From assembly GCA_034401795.1 (NCBI GenBank), contig CM067370.1, positions 61,420,369-61,484,368 of the forward strand: DNA of 64,000 nt, written 5' to 3'. The position numbers were made by a program, and so were the translations under genes. Below, piece by piece: positions 1 to 10,054 of this stretch. Origin of the DNA: Chaetoderma sp. LZ-2023a. Its lineage: Eukaryota; Mollusca; Caudofoveata; Chaetodermatida; Chaetodermatidae. The notes below the pieces were generated by a model. That model did not search any database, was not told the DNA's origin, and saw only the letters and a list, made by a program, of their open reading frames with translations. How positions within the stretch are numbered: position 1 is the first letter of the stretch; each line of letters starts with the position of its first letter.

Positions 1-3000
1 ACTAAATACCAACATAAGGCTCAACCGTTTTTTATACAAAACAAGACTAGAAACAAACAAGACTATAGCTTAGTTAATGATACTTTCCATAGTAATGCTA
101 GCAATCCATTAAAATTATCAAACCAGTTATCAATCATTTCAAGTGAATGTACAAATAACAGTAAAATACATTTTCAAGCCAACATCCCACTAACTACAAA
201 CAGATTCAATGTTTTACATGATGAATGTACATCAGTCACCTTCCCAGTCGATAATGTACAAGAACCTTCAAAAAGCACATGCTATCCATATACAAATAGA
301 AAAACTGCAAAACAAACCAACATTAAACAGCCTCGAAGTCATAAGCATAACTTCATCAAAAAGTCTGACCACAAATCTGTAAAGTCTCCTCTGTACAGAA
401 ACGAATTAAAATGTTTGTACACTAATACAGACAGCCTTCTAAATAAACGTTCTGAGCTAAAAGCATTTATTCAAAGCGAAAATCCTGACATAATTGCTCT
501 CACAGAAATACTAGCCAAAAACCGCTCAGTAGACCCACAGGAGAGTGAATTCATGCTTGAAGGGTATAATCTGTTCACCAACTTATCCGAAAATCACCAT
601 CGAGGGATTATTATATATATTAACCAATCACTTCCTGCTAGTCCTATTAGCATTCCTGGTGATGAGATTTTCACTGAATCAAAGTGGTGTCAGATTAGAC
701 TCCAAAACACAGATATATTGATTTTAGGATGTATATATAGATCACCCAACTGCAACCTTCAAAACCATAAAAATCTAACTGACCTGCTAATCAATGTATC
801 AGGTCTCAAACCTAGTCACCTTCTTATAATGGGTGATTTTAACTATAATGAAATTGACTGGATAAATGACATCTCACCTGCCAATCCCGAAAGCCCTGCT
901 AATATATTTATTGAGACGCTAAGGGACTTATACTGGCATCAACATACACGTGAACCAACTCATTTTAGGGGAAATCAAAAACAAAATATCCTAGACCTAA
1001 TTATTACAAATGAGGAAAACATGGTAAATGATTTATCTTCTGGTGTACCAATTGGTAAGAGTCATCATGCAACATTAACATTTACATTCTCATGCTACGT
1101 AACTGAATCTCCAACCATGTCACATTATATAGTATATAAGGGAGATTATGACAATATGCGGAAAGATGCTAAATCTATAGACTGGGATTCAAAATTTATT
1201 GGGGACATAGAACATGACTGGTTGGAGATAACGAGGGAAATAAATCGATTAACTGATGAATACATACCAAAATCTAGACCTCAATATAAGCAGAAAAAGT
1301 TATTATACTTAACCAATCGTGTTTTCGAAAAATTAAGAACCAAGAAACAGGCATTTCAAAAATGGAGAAATTCTCATAGTAGCAGTGACTACAAAAATTA
1401 TGCTAAAGCGAGAAACCAGGCCAAAAACGAATGTCGAATAGCTGAAAGAGATTTTGAACGTAAACTAGCAAATGAGGCAAAGTCAAATCCTAAAGCATTT
1501 TTCAAATATGCACAAAGCAAAATAAAAACTCGAAGCACAATTTGTGACCTCATGAAGTCTGATGGCACACTAACCACAACTGACGGGGAAAAGGCAGATG
1601 CATTAAACACATATTTTGCATCTGTCTTTACAGATGAAGATATCAGTCAGTTGCCTAGTTTCAACAGTAGACATTTCATTGCTCCATTACATCATATCGA
1701 GGTCACTCATGACATGATAATTAAAAAAATTGATAATCTAAAAACTAACAAGTCTGCAGGTCCTGATGGAATCTATCCCCGTGTTTTAAAGGAACTCAAA
1801 CTTGAAATTGTCTGCCCATTATTACATCTTTACTCTAGTTCATTGAGAGAGGGTAAGCTACCTCAAATCTGGAAATTAGGTCATGTATCTCCACTTTTCA
1901 AAAAGGGAAACAAACATTTGGTTAATAACTATCGCCCTATAAGCCTTACCTCCATAATCTGTAAACTCATTGAGTCCATTATAAAAGACTCTATTGTAAG
2001 CCATCTTGAACAAAACGCCCTAATTGTACCAAGTCAACACGGATTTATTAAAGGGCGTTCTTGTGTCACACAGCTAACTGAAGTCTTAGATATATGGTCA
2101 AATGCAATCGATCACAGCAGCTCTATCGATGCTCTATATCTAGACTTTGCTAAGGCATTTGACTCTGTACCACACAAACGACTTCTTCTTAAACTAGAAA
2201 AATATGGTATCCATGGTAACCTACTAAAATGGATTGAGGATTTTCTTACTAACAGAGCCCAACGAGTTGTCGTGAATGGATGCAAATCAGTTCAAACTCC
2301 TGTCATTAGCGGTGTGCCCCAAGGTAGTGTACTAGGACCACTTCTTTTCATCTGTTACATAAACGACCTTCCTGATGTAATTAAGTGCTCTACAATTAAC
2401 ATGTTTGCTGACGATACAAAAATCTACAAAGAAATTAAATCATCAATTGATGCAATCGAACTACAAGATGACTTAAATAGCGTAACGAAATGGTCTTCTA
2501 TCTGGCAAATCAAATTCAATGCTGACAAATGCTGTGCTATGCATCTAGGTACAGCTAATATTAAACATTCATACTTCATGAACTCTCTTGATACAAATAT
2601 TAAGCTGGTAGAAACAACTGTCGTAAAGGATTTAGGTCTGAATGTAGACAACCAACTAAAATTTAGCATCCATTGTCAAATCCAAGTATCAAAAGCTAAT
2701 AAGATTTTAGGACTGATAAGAAGGTCTCTCACCCACTTAGACTCTTCAACTCTAGTAAGGCTGTACACTTCGCTAGTTAGACCTATACTTGAATACGGGA
2801 ACGGTCCATGGACTCCCATGTTAAAAAAAGACAGTCTAACACTAGAAAATGTGCAGCGAAGAGCAACTAAAATGATACCCTCAATAAGAAATTATACTTA
2901 TTTAGACCGGTTAAAATATCTGAATCTACCATCTCTCTATTACCGTCGATCACGTGGGGATATGATTCAAACTTACAAATACATTCATGGCCTTTATCGT

Positions 3001-3273
3001 GTTCAGTGCCCATTCTTGGAGATAGACAAACAAAGCATCACTCGGGGACATAATTTTAAACTCACTAAGAGCCGAAGTAACAAACTAATTAGGCAGAACT
3101 TTTTTGCAAACCGAATTACGAATAGTTGGAATAGCTTACCAAATGAAGTAGTTAGTTCCGTAAGCCTAAATATCTTCAAAAATAAACTGGATTCATTTTG
3201 GTCAGATTTTTTGTATACACAAGAGCCAGTACACAATCATTATCTTTCCTTTACCTCGAAACAAATTAACTAA
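1..3273 (+). CDS. CR1-like non-LTR retrotransposon endonuclease/reverse transcriptase (5' end outside window)
   Basis: The frame is open from base 1 to the TAA at 3271-3273, giving at least 1,090 residues, so the true start lies left of the window. A polar Asn/Ser/Lys-rich leader of about 137 residues precedes an APE-type endonuclease (LYTNTDSLLNK near residue 139, GDFNYNEIDW near 278). The reverse transcriptase follows: motif A DFAKAFDS at 2143, motif B SGVPQGSVLGP at 2308, motif C FADD at 2404-2415, then the thumb and a C-terminal tail ending shortly after FKNKLDSFW. In the family this enzyme nicks the target and primes reverse transcription on it. One oddity is that the usual endonuclease SDH reads Ser-His-His (1060-1068), which would remove a catalytic Asp. 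The RT looks intact. CR1 rather than L2 is a judgement from overall motif style. Confidence 0.88.
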   Translation, partial: TKYQHKAQPFFIQNKTRNKQDYSLVNDTFHSNASNPLKLSNQLSIISSECTNNSKIHFQANIPLTTNRFNVLHDECTSVTFPVDNVQEPSKSTCYPYTNRKTAKQTNIKQPRSHKHNFIKKSDHKSVKSPLYRNELKCLYTNTDSLLNKRSELKAFIQSENPDIIALTEILAKNRSVDPQESEFMLEGYNLFTNLSENHHRGIIIYINQSLPASPISIPGDEIFTESKWCQIRLQNTDILILGCIYRSPNCNLQNHKNLTDLLINVSGLKPSHLLIMGDFNYNEIDWINDISPANPESPANIFIETLRDLYWHQHTREPTHFRGNQKQNILDLIITNEENMVNDLSSGVPIGKSHHATLTFTFSCYVTESPTMSHYIVYKGDYDNMRKDAKSIDWDSKFIGDIEHDWLEITREINRLTDEYIPKSRPQYKQKKLLYLTNRVFEKLRTKKQAFQKWRNSHSSSDYKNYAKARNQAKNECRIAERDFERKLANEAKSNPKAFFKYAQSKIKTRSTICDLMKSDGTLTTTDGEKADALNTYFASVFTDEDISQLPSFNSRHFIAPLHHIEVTHDMIIKKIDNLKTNKSAGPDGIYPRVLKELKLEIVCPLLHLYSSSLREGKLPQIWKLGHVSPLFKKGNKHLVNNYRPISLTSIICKLIESIIKDSIVSHLEQNALIVPSQHGFIKGRSCVTQLTEVLDIWSNAIDHSSSIDALYLDFAKAFDSVPHKRLLLKLEKYGIHGNLLKWIEDFLTNRAQRVVVNGCKSVQTPVISGVPQGSVLGPLLFICYINDLPDVIKCSTINMFADDTKIYKEIKSSIDAIELQDDLNSVTKWSSIWQIKFNADKCCAMHLGTANIKHSYFMNSLDTNIKLVETTVVKDLGLNVDNQLKFSIHCQIQVSKANKILGLIRRSLTHLDSSTLVRLYTSLVRPILEYGNGPWTPMLKKDSLTLENVQRRATKMIPSIRNYTYLDRLKYLNLPSLYYRRSRGDMIQTYKYIHGLYRVQCPFLEIDKQSITRGHNFKLTKSRSNKLIRQNFFANRITNSWNSLPNEVVSSVSLNIFKNKLDSFWSDFLYTQEPVHNHYLSFTSKQIN

Positions 3274-3357
3274 GCAATAAGCATAATGTAGTCGCCATCT
3301 ATCTACAGGCATTTTGCCTATAATGGTAGTATATGATAAGTATAAGTATAAGTATGG
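3274..3357 (+). repeat. LINE 3' UTR with stem-loop and ATAAGT tail
   Basis: About 60 bases after the stop contain a small stem-loop (AGGCATTTTGCCT, 3308-3320), followed by about three and a half copies of a TATAAG hexamer at 3335-3355. CR1-group LINEs end in short tandem repeats instead of poly(A), so this marks the 3' end of the copy whose ORF fills 1-3273. Confidence 0.7.
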
Positions 3358-3894
3358 ATGTCAGCGTTGAATGTAAAGTTGGAGGCTATGGTTTGTGGCA
3401 ATGCATTGTGGCGAGTCTTTTACAATATTGTACATCTGTAGTTTTCTGATTATCATTGAGTAATATCGCTGTATTGAATATATTCTGGCCCACTGCTGGT
3501 TTAGTAGTTTTATGCATTTTTTATGAAGGTTTTGGGATGTTTTGCCAGGAGACCAAATGATTATCAATTCAATTCAAATATTTTTTAAATTTTATAGTAG
3601 CATACTTATACTATAAAATTTCAAATACGAAATAGAAATTATGATTACCTGGCACATCCTTCATTAGATAAAATGGTCCAGTATGTATGACTGAAGGGTT
3701 TTTTCCAAGGCTTATTGTTGTCTTCAATGTTCCAGACGAGTCAAGTCTGGGGCATGCAGGCGATCGGGAGCCGCGGGGACTGGACTTTGGCGACGGCTGG
3801 TCAGCCGGTCGACGAATTTCTGTAGACATTGCTTGTACTTTCTTGTGTTTTCGTGCTCAGTGCCGTTGGTAGAAGTATTAACTAAAGTTAACCT
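3358..3894. other. Unassigned 0.5-kb stretch
   Basis: No recognisable gene. Short open frames on both strands overlap a GC-richer patch at 3720-3830, but none carries a motif I can name. It may be the 5' part of the LINE whose endonuclease fragment begins at about 3895. Confidence 0.4.
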
Positions 3895-4033
3895 GTCATT
3901 CCAAGATTCAAGATCAAGTGACATGAATTTATTCTGGCAGGGGACTGGAATGCTCAAATTGGTGTGCAAAGTGTGAACAGAAAATAGACCGAATTCTAAG
4001 AGACTTTATTGATGAACATAACCTAGACCTGCC
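3895..4033 (+). pseudogene. LINE endonuclease fragment, part 1 of an interrupted copy
   Basis: The plus strand encodes LAGDWNAQIG at about 3933-3962, the central GDxN motif of APE-type LINE endonucleases, then (after an in-frame stop) a piece reading RILRDFIDEHNLDLP that ends at 4033. At 4034 the sequence changes abruptly into the ATC-repeat tail of an opposite-strand LINE. The next part of an endonuclease (IDFIFTS and NGSDHIPV) appears on the same strand at about 8591. I infer one LINE split by 4.6 kb of later insertions. Stops and short length show it is dead. Confidence 0.6.
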
Positions 4034-5582
4034 CATCATCATCATCATCATCGTCTTCTTCTTTTACATGCAGATTCCCCCAAGTGATGAGGCACCTCCG
4101 TGTAGAGTTTTAAAACAGTTTATATTGAAAGCAACACGATAACGATAGTTAATTATGACGCAAAAAACCCACAACAGCAAACAGAAACGAAGAAACATGT
4201 ACGTACAGTGGGTCAGTGGTCCTGACGTAGAGCTGTCAGGAGACAGGTTCTTTCTTTGTGACAGGTTAGAACCCAGTCTTTGCTGATTCGTTTAATCAAG
4301 GATATGGGTTTTACTGATATTGACGCTGGTATGTCAGGATGCAGTGGATTGAGCAGCAGCAGAGTCACGGTTTTGTCATTCGGCTTGCACTGGATTGCTC
4401 TGTACAGTTGGAGAGAGTGTGGCTGTCGAGTCTCTGCCAAGGCGGCGCAGGATACCAGGAAGTGTGAGGTATCTTCATTGCCGTCATTACATAGCCGACA
4501 GACTGGAGAGATGGTGCCTTTTCTGTCCCATTTTGCCAAGGTAGACTGGAGTTGATAGGTTCCGGTCAGGAGTCTGGCCTTGACGATAGCCTTCTCGGTC
4601 TCCCGTAGAGTTGCTGTGGACTCAAGTGTGATAATTGAATGCGACATAAACTGCATGGTTGACATTCCAGACGCTGTGTCCCATAAGTGCGTGGCCCAGA
4701 AGCTTGCTATTCCTTTGTTGACCGGCCCAGAAGCTTGCTATTCCTTTGTTGACCTGATGTTTCCATTCTATTTTTGAGGGAGGCTGTGCTAGGAGAACAT
4801 GGGCCGACGGTAGACAATATTTCAAGAGGAGCTGTTGTATGTATAACAGCCATGACTTACTGGAGAGAGATTTCATTGCAAGTTGTCGCAGTATGATTGT
4901 ATGCTCTCGACGCGTTGAGTCTTCTACCAGATTCCTTAGAAGAGTGAGTGCCTTCTTGTGTATTGCACCAGCGACAGGTATGATTCCGAGAAGCCCATAT
5001 ACAGATGGGTTTGCTGTATTTGGAGACAAGCTCTGTAACTGCCTCAGGATTGATCTGGCAAAAATCTTTAGTGGCTCGGTTTCTTTGGCGGTCAATTTCC
5101 AAAGCTCGGATCCATGAGTTAGCCTTGGCAGAATATATATTAACCAGATTTTCCGACAGACAACTGGGTTCAGGTAATTTTTTCCTTGTAGGCCGGTACC
5201 GAAGAGACTGTATGCTGCACTTCGGGCTGAAGCAATGTTCTTTTCCACCCTTTTCTGGTTCACCTTGCTGGAAGCACTCATTAGAGTGCCGAGGTGTGTG
5301 GTCGCCTCAGACACTGCCAGGTTCTCGTTCTTGTAGCTCACGCCGGATTCTTGCGAGGGTGTACCGTAAACGATAGCACTGGTTTTAGACATCCCTATGA
5401 CATACCGACGGTCACTTGAAAAATTCTGAGTTGCTGTCAATGCGACTTGAGCATCTGGGTACTGGTGTTTTGCTAGGAGGGCAACATCATCAGCACACAT
5501 TGGTGCGGCTACACAGATATCTCCAATATAGGCACATGTTCCAGCAGATTCAATCATCATCATCGTTTTACGAGGCATAAGC
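4034..5582 (-). pseudogene. 5'-truncated non-LTR retrotransposon, RT C-terminal half plus zinc-knuckle tail
   Basis: Minus-strand frames at 5578-4622 and 4665-4213 are one protein broken by a frameshift. The first starts just before RT motif C (CADD, about 5497-5486) and continues through the thumb. The second ends in a Cys/His cluster of the CRLCNDGNEDTSHFLVSC type (about 4515-4462). The frameshift is explained by a 31-bp tandem duplication at 4693-4754. The 3' end carries a (GAT)n tail at 4053-4034. The same family occurs on the plus strand at 25934-27416, with shared features such as YSL(F/T)GTGL. It is cut off upstream of motif C at about 5582. The clade is not resolved; an I-like group is possible. 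Confidence 0.8.
4693..4754. repeat. 31-bp perfect tandem duplication
   Basis: Two identical, adjacent 31-base units (4693-4723 and 4724-4754). Because 31 is not a multiple of three, the duplication shifts the frame of the LINE protein that crosses it. Confidence 0.9.
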
Positions 5583-5587
5583 CCATA

Positions 5588-5616
5588 TCAATAAATCAAT
5601 CAATCAATCAATCATA
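5588..5616 (-). repeat. CATT/GATT tetranucleotide tail of a CR1-like LINE
   Basis: About seven ATCA repeats on the plus strand are (TGAT)n on the minus strand, immediately downstream of the minus-strand CR1-like copy at 5660-6700. A stem-loop around 5632-5648 (AGGCTAAAAGCCT) precedes it, matching the 3' layout of the copy at 1-3357. Confidence 0.7.
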
Positions 5617-5659
5617 TTCTATTTCTGTGAGAAGGCTAAAAGCCTGTAATGACAGATTC

Positions 5660-6700
5660 CTAATTTCCTTTTTCAATTCGATAATAAAACATTGGATTTA
5701 TATTGCCAGCTAGATAGTTACCGTATAGGGGTTGGTTATCCCATAGTTTATCTAATTTTGTTTCAAATGATATCATGGTTGTTGCTTCTATAACATGGTT
5801 CGGAAGACTGTTCCATAAGTCCACGATTCTATGTTTAAAGGAGTATTTTTGTATGTTTAAACTTGATCTGGATTTGTATAGTTTTAGCCTGTGTCCCCTG
5901 GTTCTTGAGTCCGATCGAAATTCAATAAGGTTGCACACTTCTGGATCATATCTTTTTGTTATAATTTTGTAAGCTTCAATAATATCTCCTCGTACTCTAC
6001 AGTATGCAAGAGTTGGTGTATTAAGGACCCTGAGCATAGTCTCATAATTTAGGCTTGATAGTCCTGAGACACTTTTTGTCGCCCTTCGCTGAACATTTTC
6101 TAACATCGCTATATGTTTCTTGAGATAGGGGCTCCAAACCTGATTAGCAAATTTCAGATGTGGCCGCACTAATGATGTATACAGGGTTCTAAATATGTTT
6201 GTGTCAAGGGATACAAATGTGTGCCTTATTACACCCGTAATGGAGTTGGCTTCATTAACGTTATCTATTATGTGCTTCTCGAAACATAGTTTTTCATCAA
6301 TAATAACTCCTATATCCTTTTCATCCTTGGTTGGATTAATAGGGGACCCGTCTTTACCGAGAATATAGCTATGATTTTGTAAATTGATTTTGCCAATTCG
6401 CATAGATTTACAGTTATCAGCATTAAATTGGAGTAACCATTTACTGGTCCATTCGTTTACCAAGTATATATCTTGTTGCATTTCGTTAGCATCATCATTG
6501 GATTTTATGCCATGAAAAAGTTTTGTGTCATCCGCATACAGGTATATTTCACTATTGTTAGCTATCACATTAGGTAAGTCATTTATATATAAAACAAACA
6601 ACTCTGGTCCTAAAACTGATCCCTGTGGTATCCCGCTAAATACTGATTTCCATTCTGAGGCTTCATCACTAATGATTACTCTCTGACTATGCTGTGACAA
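5660..6700 (-). pseudogene. CR1-like LINE, 5'-truncated RT C-terminal half
   Basis: A continuous 346-codon minus-strand frame starts a few residues before RT motif B (SGIPQGSVLGP), contains an intact YADD (about 6538-6527) and runs to a CR1-type C terminus (LWNSLPNHV...FETKLDKLW). The endonuclease and the first half of the RT are missing, the usual result of incomplete target-primed reverse transcription, so this is a dead-on-arrival copy although its remaining frame is uninterrupted. It lies inside the minus-strand LINE group that splits the plus-strand LINE, and its tail is at 5588-5616. Confidence 0.85.
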
Positions 6701-6973
6701 GAAGCTTTTTATTCATGGCTTGTTATTGCCCCTGGAGCTGTGTTGGTATTGTATTACTAGTGCATGTACTTTGTTTGGTTATAATAATTGTTTATTTGTT
6801 TGGTTGGCATTATTAATTGACATTGCTCAGGATCCTGGTTGACTTTGGGAGGTGCTGTGGTGCAAATGGGTTATCCCTACGTCAGCGACAGTGTGCTACC
6901 TACGCTCATGATTACACCCTTCTGCGCCTAGCATTTGGGTATATTCCTAGATTGTCTTATTATTATATATCTA

Positions 6974-8590
6974 TTAGTTGGTTATGTCATGATCATATAT
7001 TATGTCATTTAGGTGCATATCTAGTTTTGATTTAAACATGCTGAGCATGGGTGCCTCGACCGCAACAGAAGGGAGTGAGTTCCATGTGTTAATAATTTGG
7101 TTTGGGAGAAAATTCCCACGAATTTCCTTTCTGCTGCGTTTAGTGTTGAGCTTGAATGCGTGACCTCTATTACGTGTGTTACTTGATCGGTCAAAGAATG
7201 TGTTTTTGTCAATGTTGTAGTCACCATGGATAAATTTGTATGTTTTGATTAAGTCTCCTCTAAGCCTTCTGTATTTTAGTGGCATGAGGTTCAAAGCGTT
7301 TAACCTGTCTGTGTGGCAGTAGTTTCTCAAATGGAGAACAAGTTTAGTGGCTCTGCGTGGGACCCTTTTGATTATACAAGATTGTCTTTTAAAACGAGGA
7401 GACCATATGCAGTTACAGTATTCCAAAATTGGTCGGACTAGTGATTTGAATAACAGGGTAAGCGTGTTTTCATCTATGTAATTGAAGGTTCGGTTAATTA
7501 GATCAACTATGCTGTTAGCCTTTGATACAGTTGCATTTATATGGGTACCGAAGGAGAGGTTTTCATCAATGTGTACTTTTTCACTTGTGGACGGTATGAT
7601 TTCAATGGTTTGTGACTGGCATATAGTGTCTATCATATAATACTGGGTCCTAGGATTATTTGAATAAAAGTGTATTACATGTGTTTTGTCTGTATTAAAG
7701 TGTAGCTGCCAAATCTGAGACCAATTACATACATTATCTATATTGTCTTGAAGGTTCACAGTGTTAGGGTTACCAAACAGTTTTGTATCATTCGCAAAGA
7801 TCTTACAAGGGCAGGTTACGGAATCAGGTAGATCGATTATGTACAAAAGGAAAAGTGTAGGTCCCAAAACACTACCTTGAGGCACGCCAATGGTGACGGA
7901 TGTCCAGTCGGATGTTGCTTCACAGATCTTTACACACTGTTTTCTTTCGGTTAGAAATGCTTTAGTCCAGTTAATTATTTCACTCCTAGACCGTACATTC
8001 TCATTTTCTTTAGAAGTCTTTTGTGTGGTACTGTATCGAAAGCTTTGGAAAAATCTAAGTATATTGCGTCTATAGGTGTGTTTTCATCTAGATTGAATGT
8101 TATGGTTTCCATGTACTACAGTAACTGTGTATTTCATGATCTGTTATGTCTGAAGCCATGTTGGCAGCTGATGAAAAGATTGTTTGTTTGTTTCCATGTG
8201 GTTCATTATTGCATCACGTACAACTGTTTCTAAAAGTTTGCAAAGTGAGCAAGTTAGTCTGATGGGTCTGTAGTTGCTTGGATTACCTTCTGGGCCTTTC
8301 TTATAAAGTGGACAGACATTAGCCATTTTCCAAATTTCAGGTATTACGGCTTCCTCTAAAGATTGGTTAAATAGGATGCTAATGGGTACCCTGATCTCCT
8401 TTGCTACTTCAATCAAATTCGTATGGGTATGTCCTCTGGTCCATGATCTTTGGATTTAGTTTTTTTTGGTTTGGCTTCAATAGTCTCTGGGTTTATAGAA
8501 ATGTCTGGTAAAACAGTGTTTGTGATAATGGGGATATTTTCTGGCATTGTAGTTAGGTTTTCTGCTGTAAATACGTTTGCAAAATAGATG
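6974..8590 (-). pseudogene. CR1-like LINE, second truncated and frameshifted copy
   Basis: Three minus-strand frames form one degraded RT: about 8590-8413 (linker, NIYFANVFTAEN), 8416-8144 (fingers, NYRPIRLTCSLCKLLE) and 7885-6974 (motif B onward, through the thumb to WNSLPSVAVEAP and an FKSKLD tail). Motif C reads FAND (7798-7787) instead of YADD/FADD, removing a catalytic Asp. The 5' truncation point at about 8590 abuts the second half of the plus-strand LINE. No clear tail was found between 6973 and 6701. Confidence 0.82.
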
Positions 8591-9183
8591 TTCCAGTGGA
8601 GCCAACTTTCATCCATGCCAATGGCTACTATGTTACATGGATCGACTTTATTTTCACCAGTCACAACATATTGTCAAAGTTTTGTAAAATCAGACGGCTC
8701 GAGAATCTGCCAGTGAATGGTTCTGATCATATTCCGGTCACAGGCATACTTCTGCTGAAACATGATCATGTACAGCTGGAAAATAAAAAAACCCCATAAT
8801 ACAGAGGAAACTTATTTGGCTCAAATTAAGTAGATAAATCTCAGTACAAAAGGAATGTTCATGACCGACTATCTCAACTTGGTGTAATAGGTGAAAGCGA
8901 CTATGCTATTGAATCACACCTCAGCAAGGTGAATTCGATACAGAACAAATGTGCGGAAGAGGCTATACAGATTCTACCATGGTTGAAACCCGGTAAACAC
9001 CCCTTTGGAACCCCCAAAATTGCAGCTGCAGGTTGAGAAAGTAAAGCTGCCTTCTTTGAGCATACGAAAGCAGGATGTCCAAGAGAACCGGTTCATCCAG
9101 CATGTAATAGAAGAAAAGCAGCTAAAAAGACCTTGTGTAGAGTACAGAGTGAGGAAAATGCTAGACGTCAGTGCATGTTATAT
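8591..9183 (+). pseudogene. LINE endonuclease-to-linker fragment, part 2 of the interrupted copy
   Basis: The plus strand reads EPTFIHANGYYVTWIDFIFTS then NGSDHIPVTG, the C-terminal end of an APE-type endonuclease including the catalytic SDH (about 8718-8727), followed by a charged Lys/Arg/Glu-rich linker in shifting frames to about 9183. It resumes where the fragment ending at 4033 stops. The linker continues directly into the left arm of the palindrome at 9184. Confidence 0.6.
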
Positions 9184-9263
9184 CAAGAAAAAGGAGACGC
9201 ACATTATGGGAACAGAGAGTTATATAACTCTCTGTTCCCATAATGTGCGTCTCCTTTTTCTTG
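9184..9263. repeat. Perfect 80-bp palindrome at the LINE/Polinton junction
   Basis: Bases 9184-9223 are the exact reverse complement of 9224-9263, with no loop (centre GTTAT|ATAAC). The left arm continues the LINE linker; Polinton sequence begins just after the right arm. The arms contain AAGGAGACGCACATTATGGG. Nothing on the left beyond base 9184 continues the symmetry. Confidence 0.97.
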
Positions 9264-9276
9264 GCCGCAACCTTTT

Positions 9277-9983
9277 TCACTCATCAGAAGGCTGCGCGGT
9301 CTCCGCTACTTCGTCCGCAATCTCTGCTACTTCGTTAGATGCTTGGGGAACTTCGTCAGAAGCTTGCGGAACTTTGTCAGAAGCTTGAGGAACTTCGTCA
9401 GAAGCCTGTTGCTAAACTCTACCCACTGAGGGTCAGAGTCTAGGGCTCTCTTCTTCTGGAACTTCTCACGGAAGATCCACTTTGTCCATGCATGACGAGC
9501 ATCTGACTTGCGAGCGGATTTGATGAGGTAGTCCTGGTAGTTATCTGGGAATTTCAGAAATGCTGCCAGATCACTGGCCAATCTCCTGCGCCCTTCTTCG
9601 TTGAAGATGTGCTCAACAGCCTCCTTGTGGCCTACAGTGAACCACACCTGAGTACCTTCTGCATGACTGGTGTCATGGCTCTCAGCTACAGTGGCACTGA
9701 CCTCCTCACTCAAGTAGTTATTTTCTCCAGACTGGAGGCTATCCAGCATCTCTCGCTCTTCCTGGCTATGGAGGCTAAATACGGCAGCCCACTTTCCGAC
9801 CGTTAGTAGATCTTTGGGGTCGACCCTCGCCATTTGGAGAGCTAGAATAACAGGACTGTTGGTTTGGGCCCCAGGAGGTAGGTCGAGTGTCCTGCCCTGG
9901 GTGCTGTCAAACTTCCGGTAGAGTATCCGAGTCAGGAGTTCTTTTGTACTATGAGCTGGCACTCCTTCCTCTATGGCGGCCAA
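9277..9983 (-). pseudogene. Polinton gene of unknown function with heptad-repeat tail
   Basis: The minus-strand frame from ATG at 9983 encodes about 190 residues that I do not recognise, with no obvious membrane segment. Around 9415-9405 a one-base frameshift occurs. In the corrected frame the C terminus is four copies of a seven-residue unit QASDEVP (21-bp DNA repeat, about 9413-9325) and an acidic end with TGA at 9279-9277. In the uncorrected frame the same DNA reads as LLTKF repeats and stops at 9327. The gene is divergent from the capsid-like gene at 10055 and shares a TTTAA/TATATA promoter region with it. Its position and strand suggest a Polinton structural or accessory gene, but that is only inference. 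Confidence 0.6.
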
Positions 9984-10023
9984 TATTTGATGTCACGAAG
10001 CAGTCCTCGGACCCTATCAGCCA

Positions 10024-10053
10024 TTTAACCCCTCTATATATCCAGACCTTAAA
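10024..10053. promoter_or_regulatory. Bidirectional TTTAA/TATATA Polinton promoter module
   Basis: On the plus strand TTTAA (10024-10028), a 6-base spacer and TATATA (10035-10040) precede the ATG at 10055. On the minus strand TTTAA (10053-10049), an 8-base spacer and the same TATATA point toward the ATG at 9983. The arrangement recurs before the other Polinton genes. Confidence 0.6.
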
Positions 10054-10054
10054 T

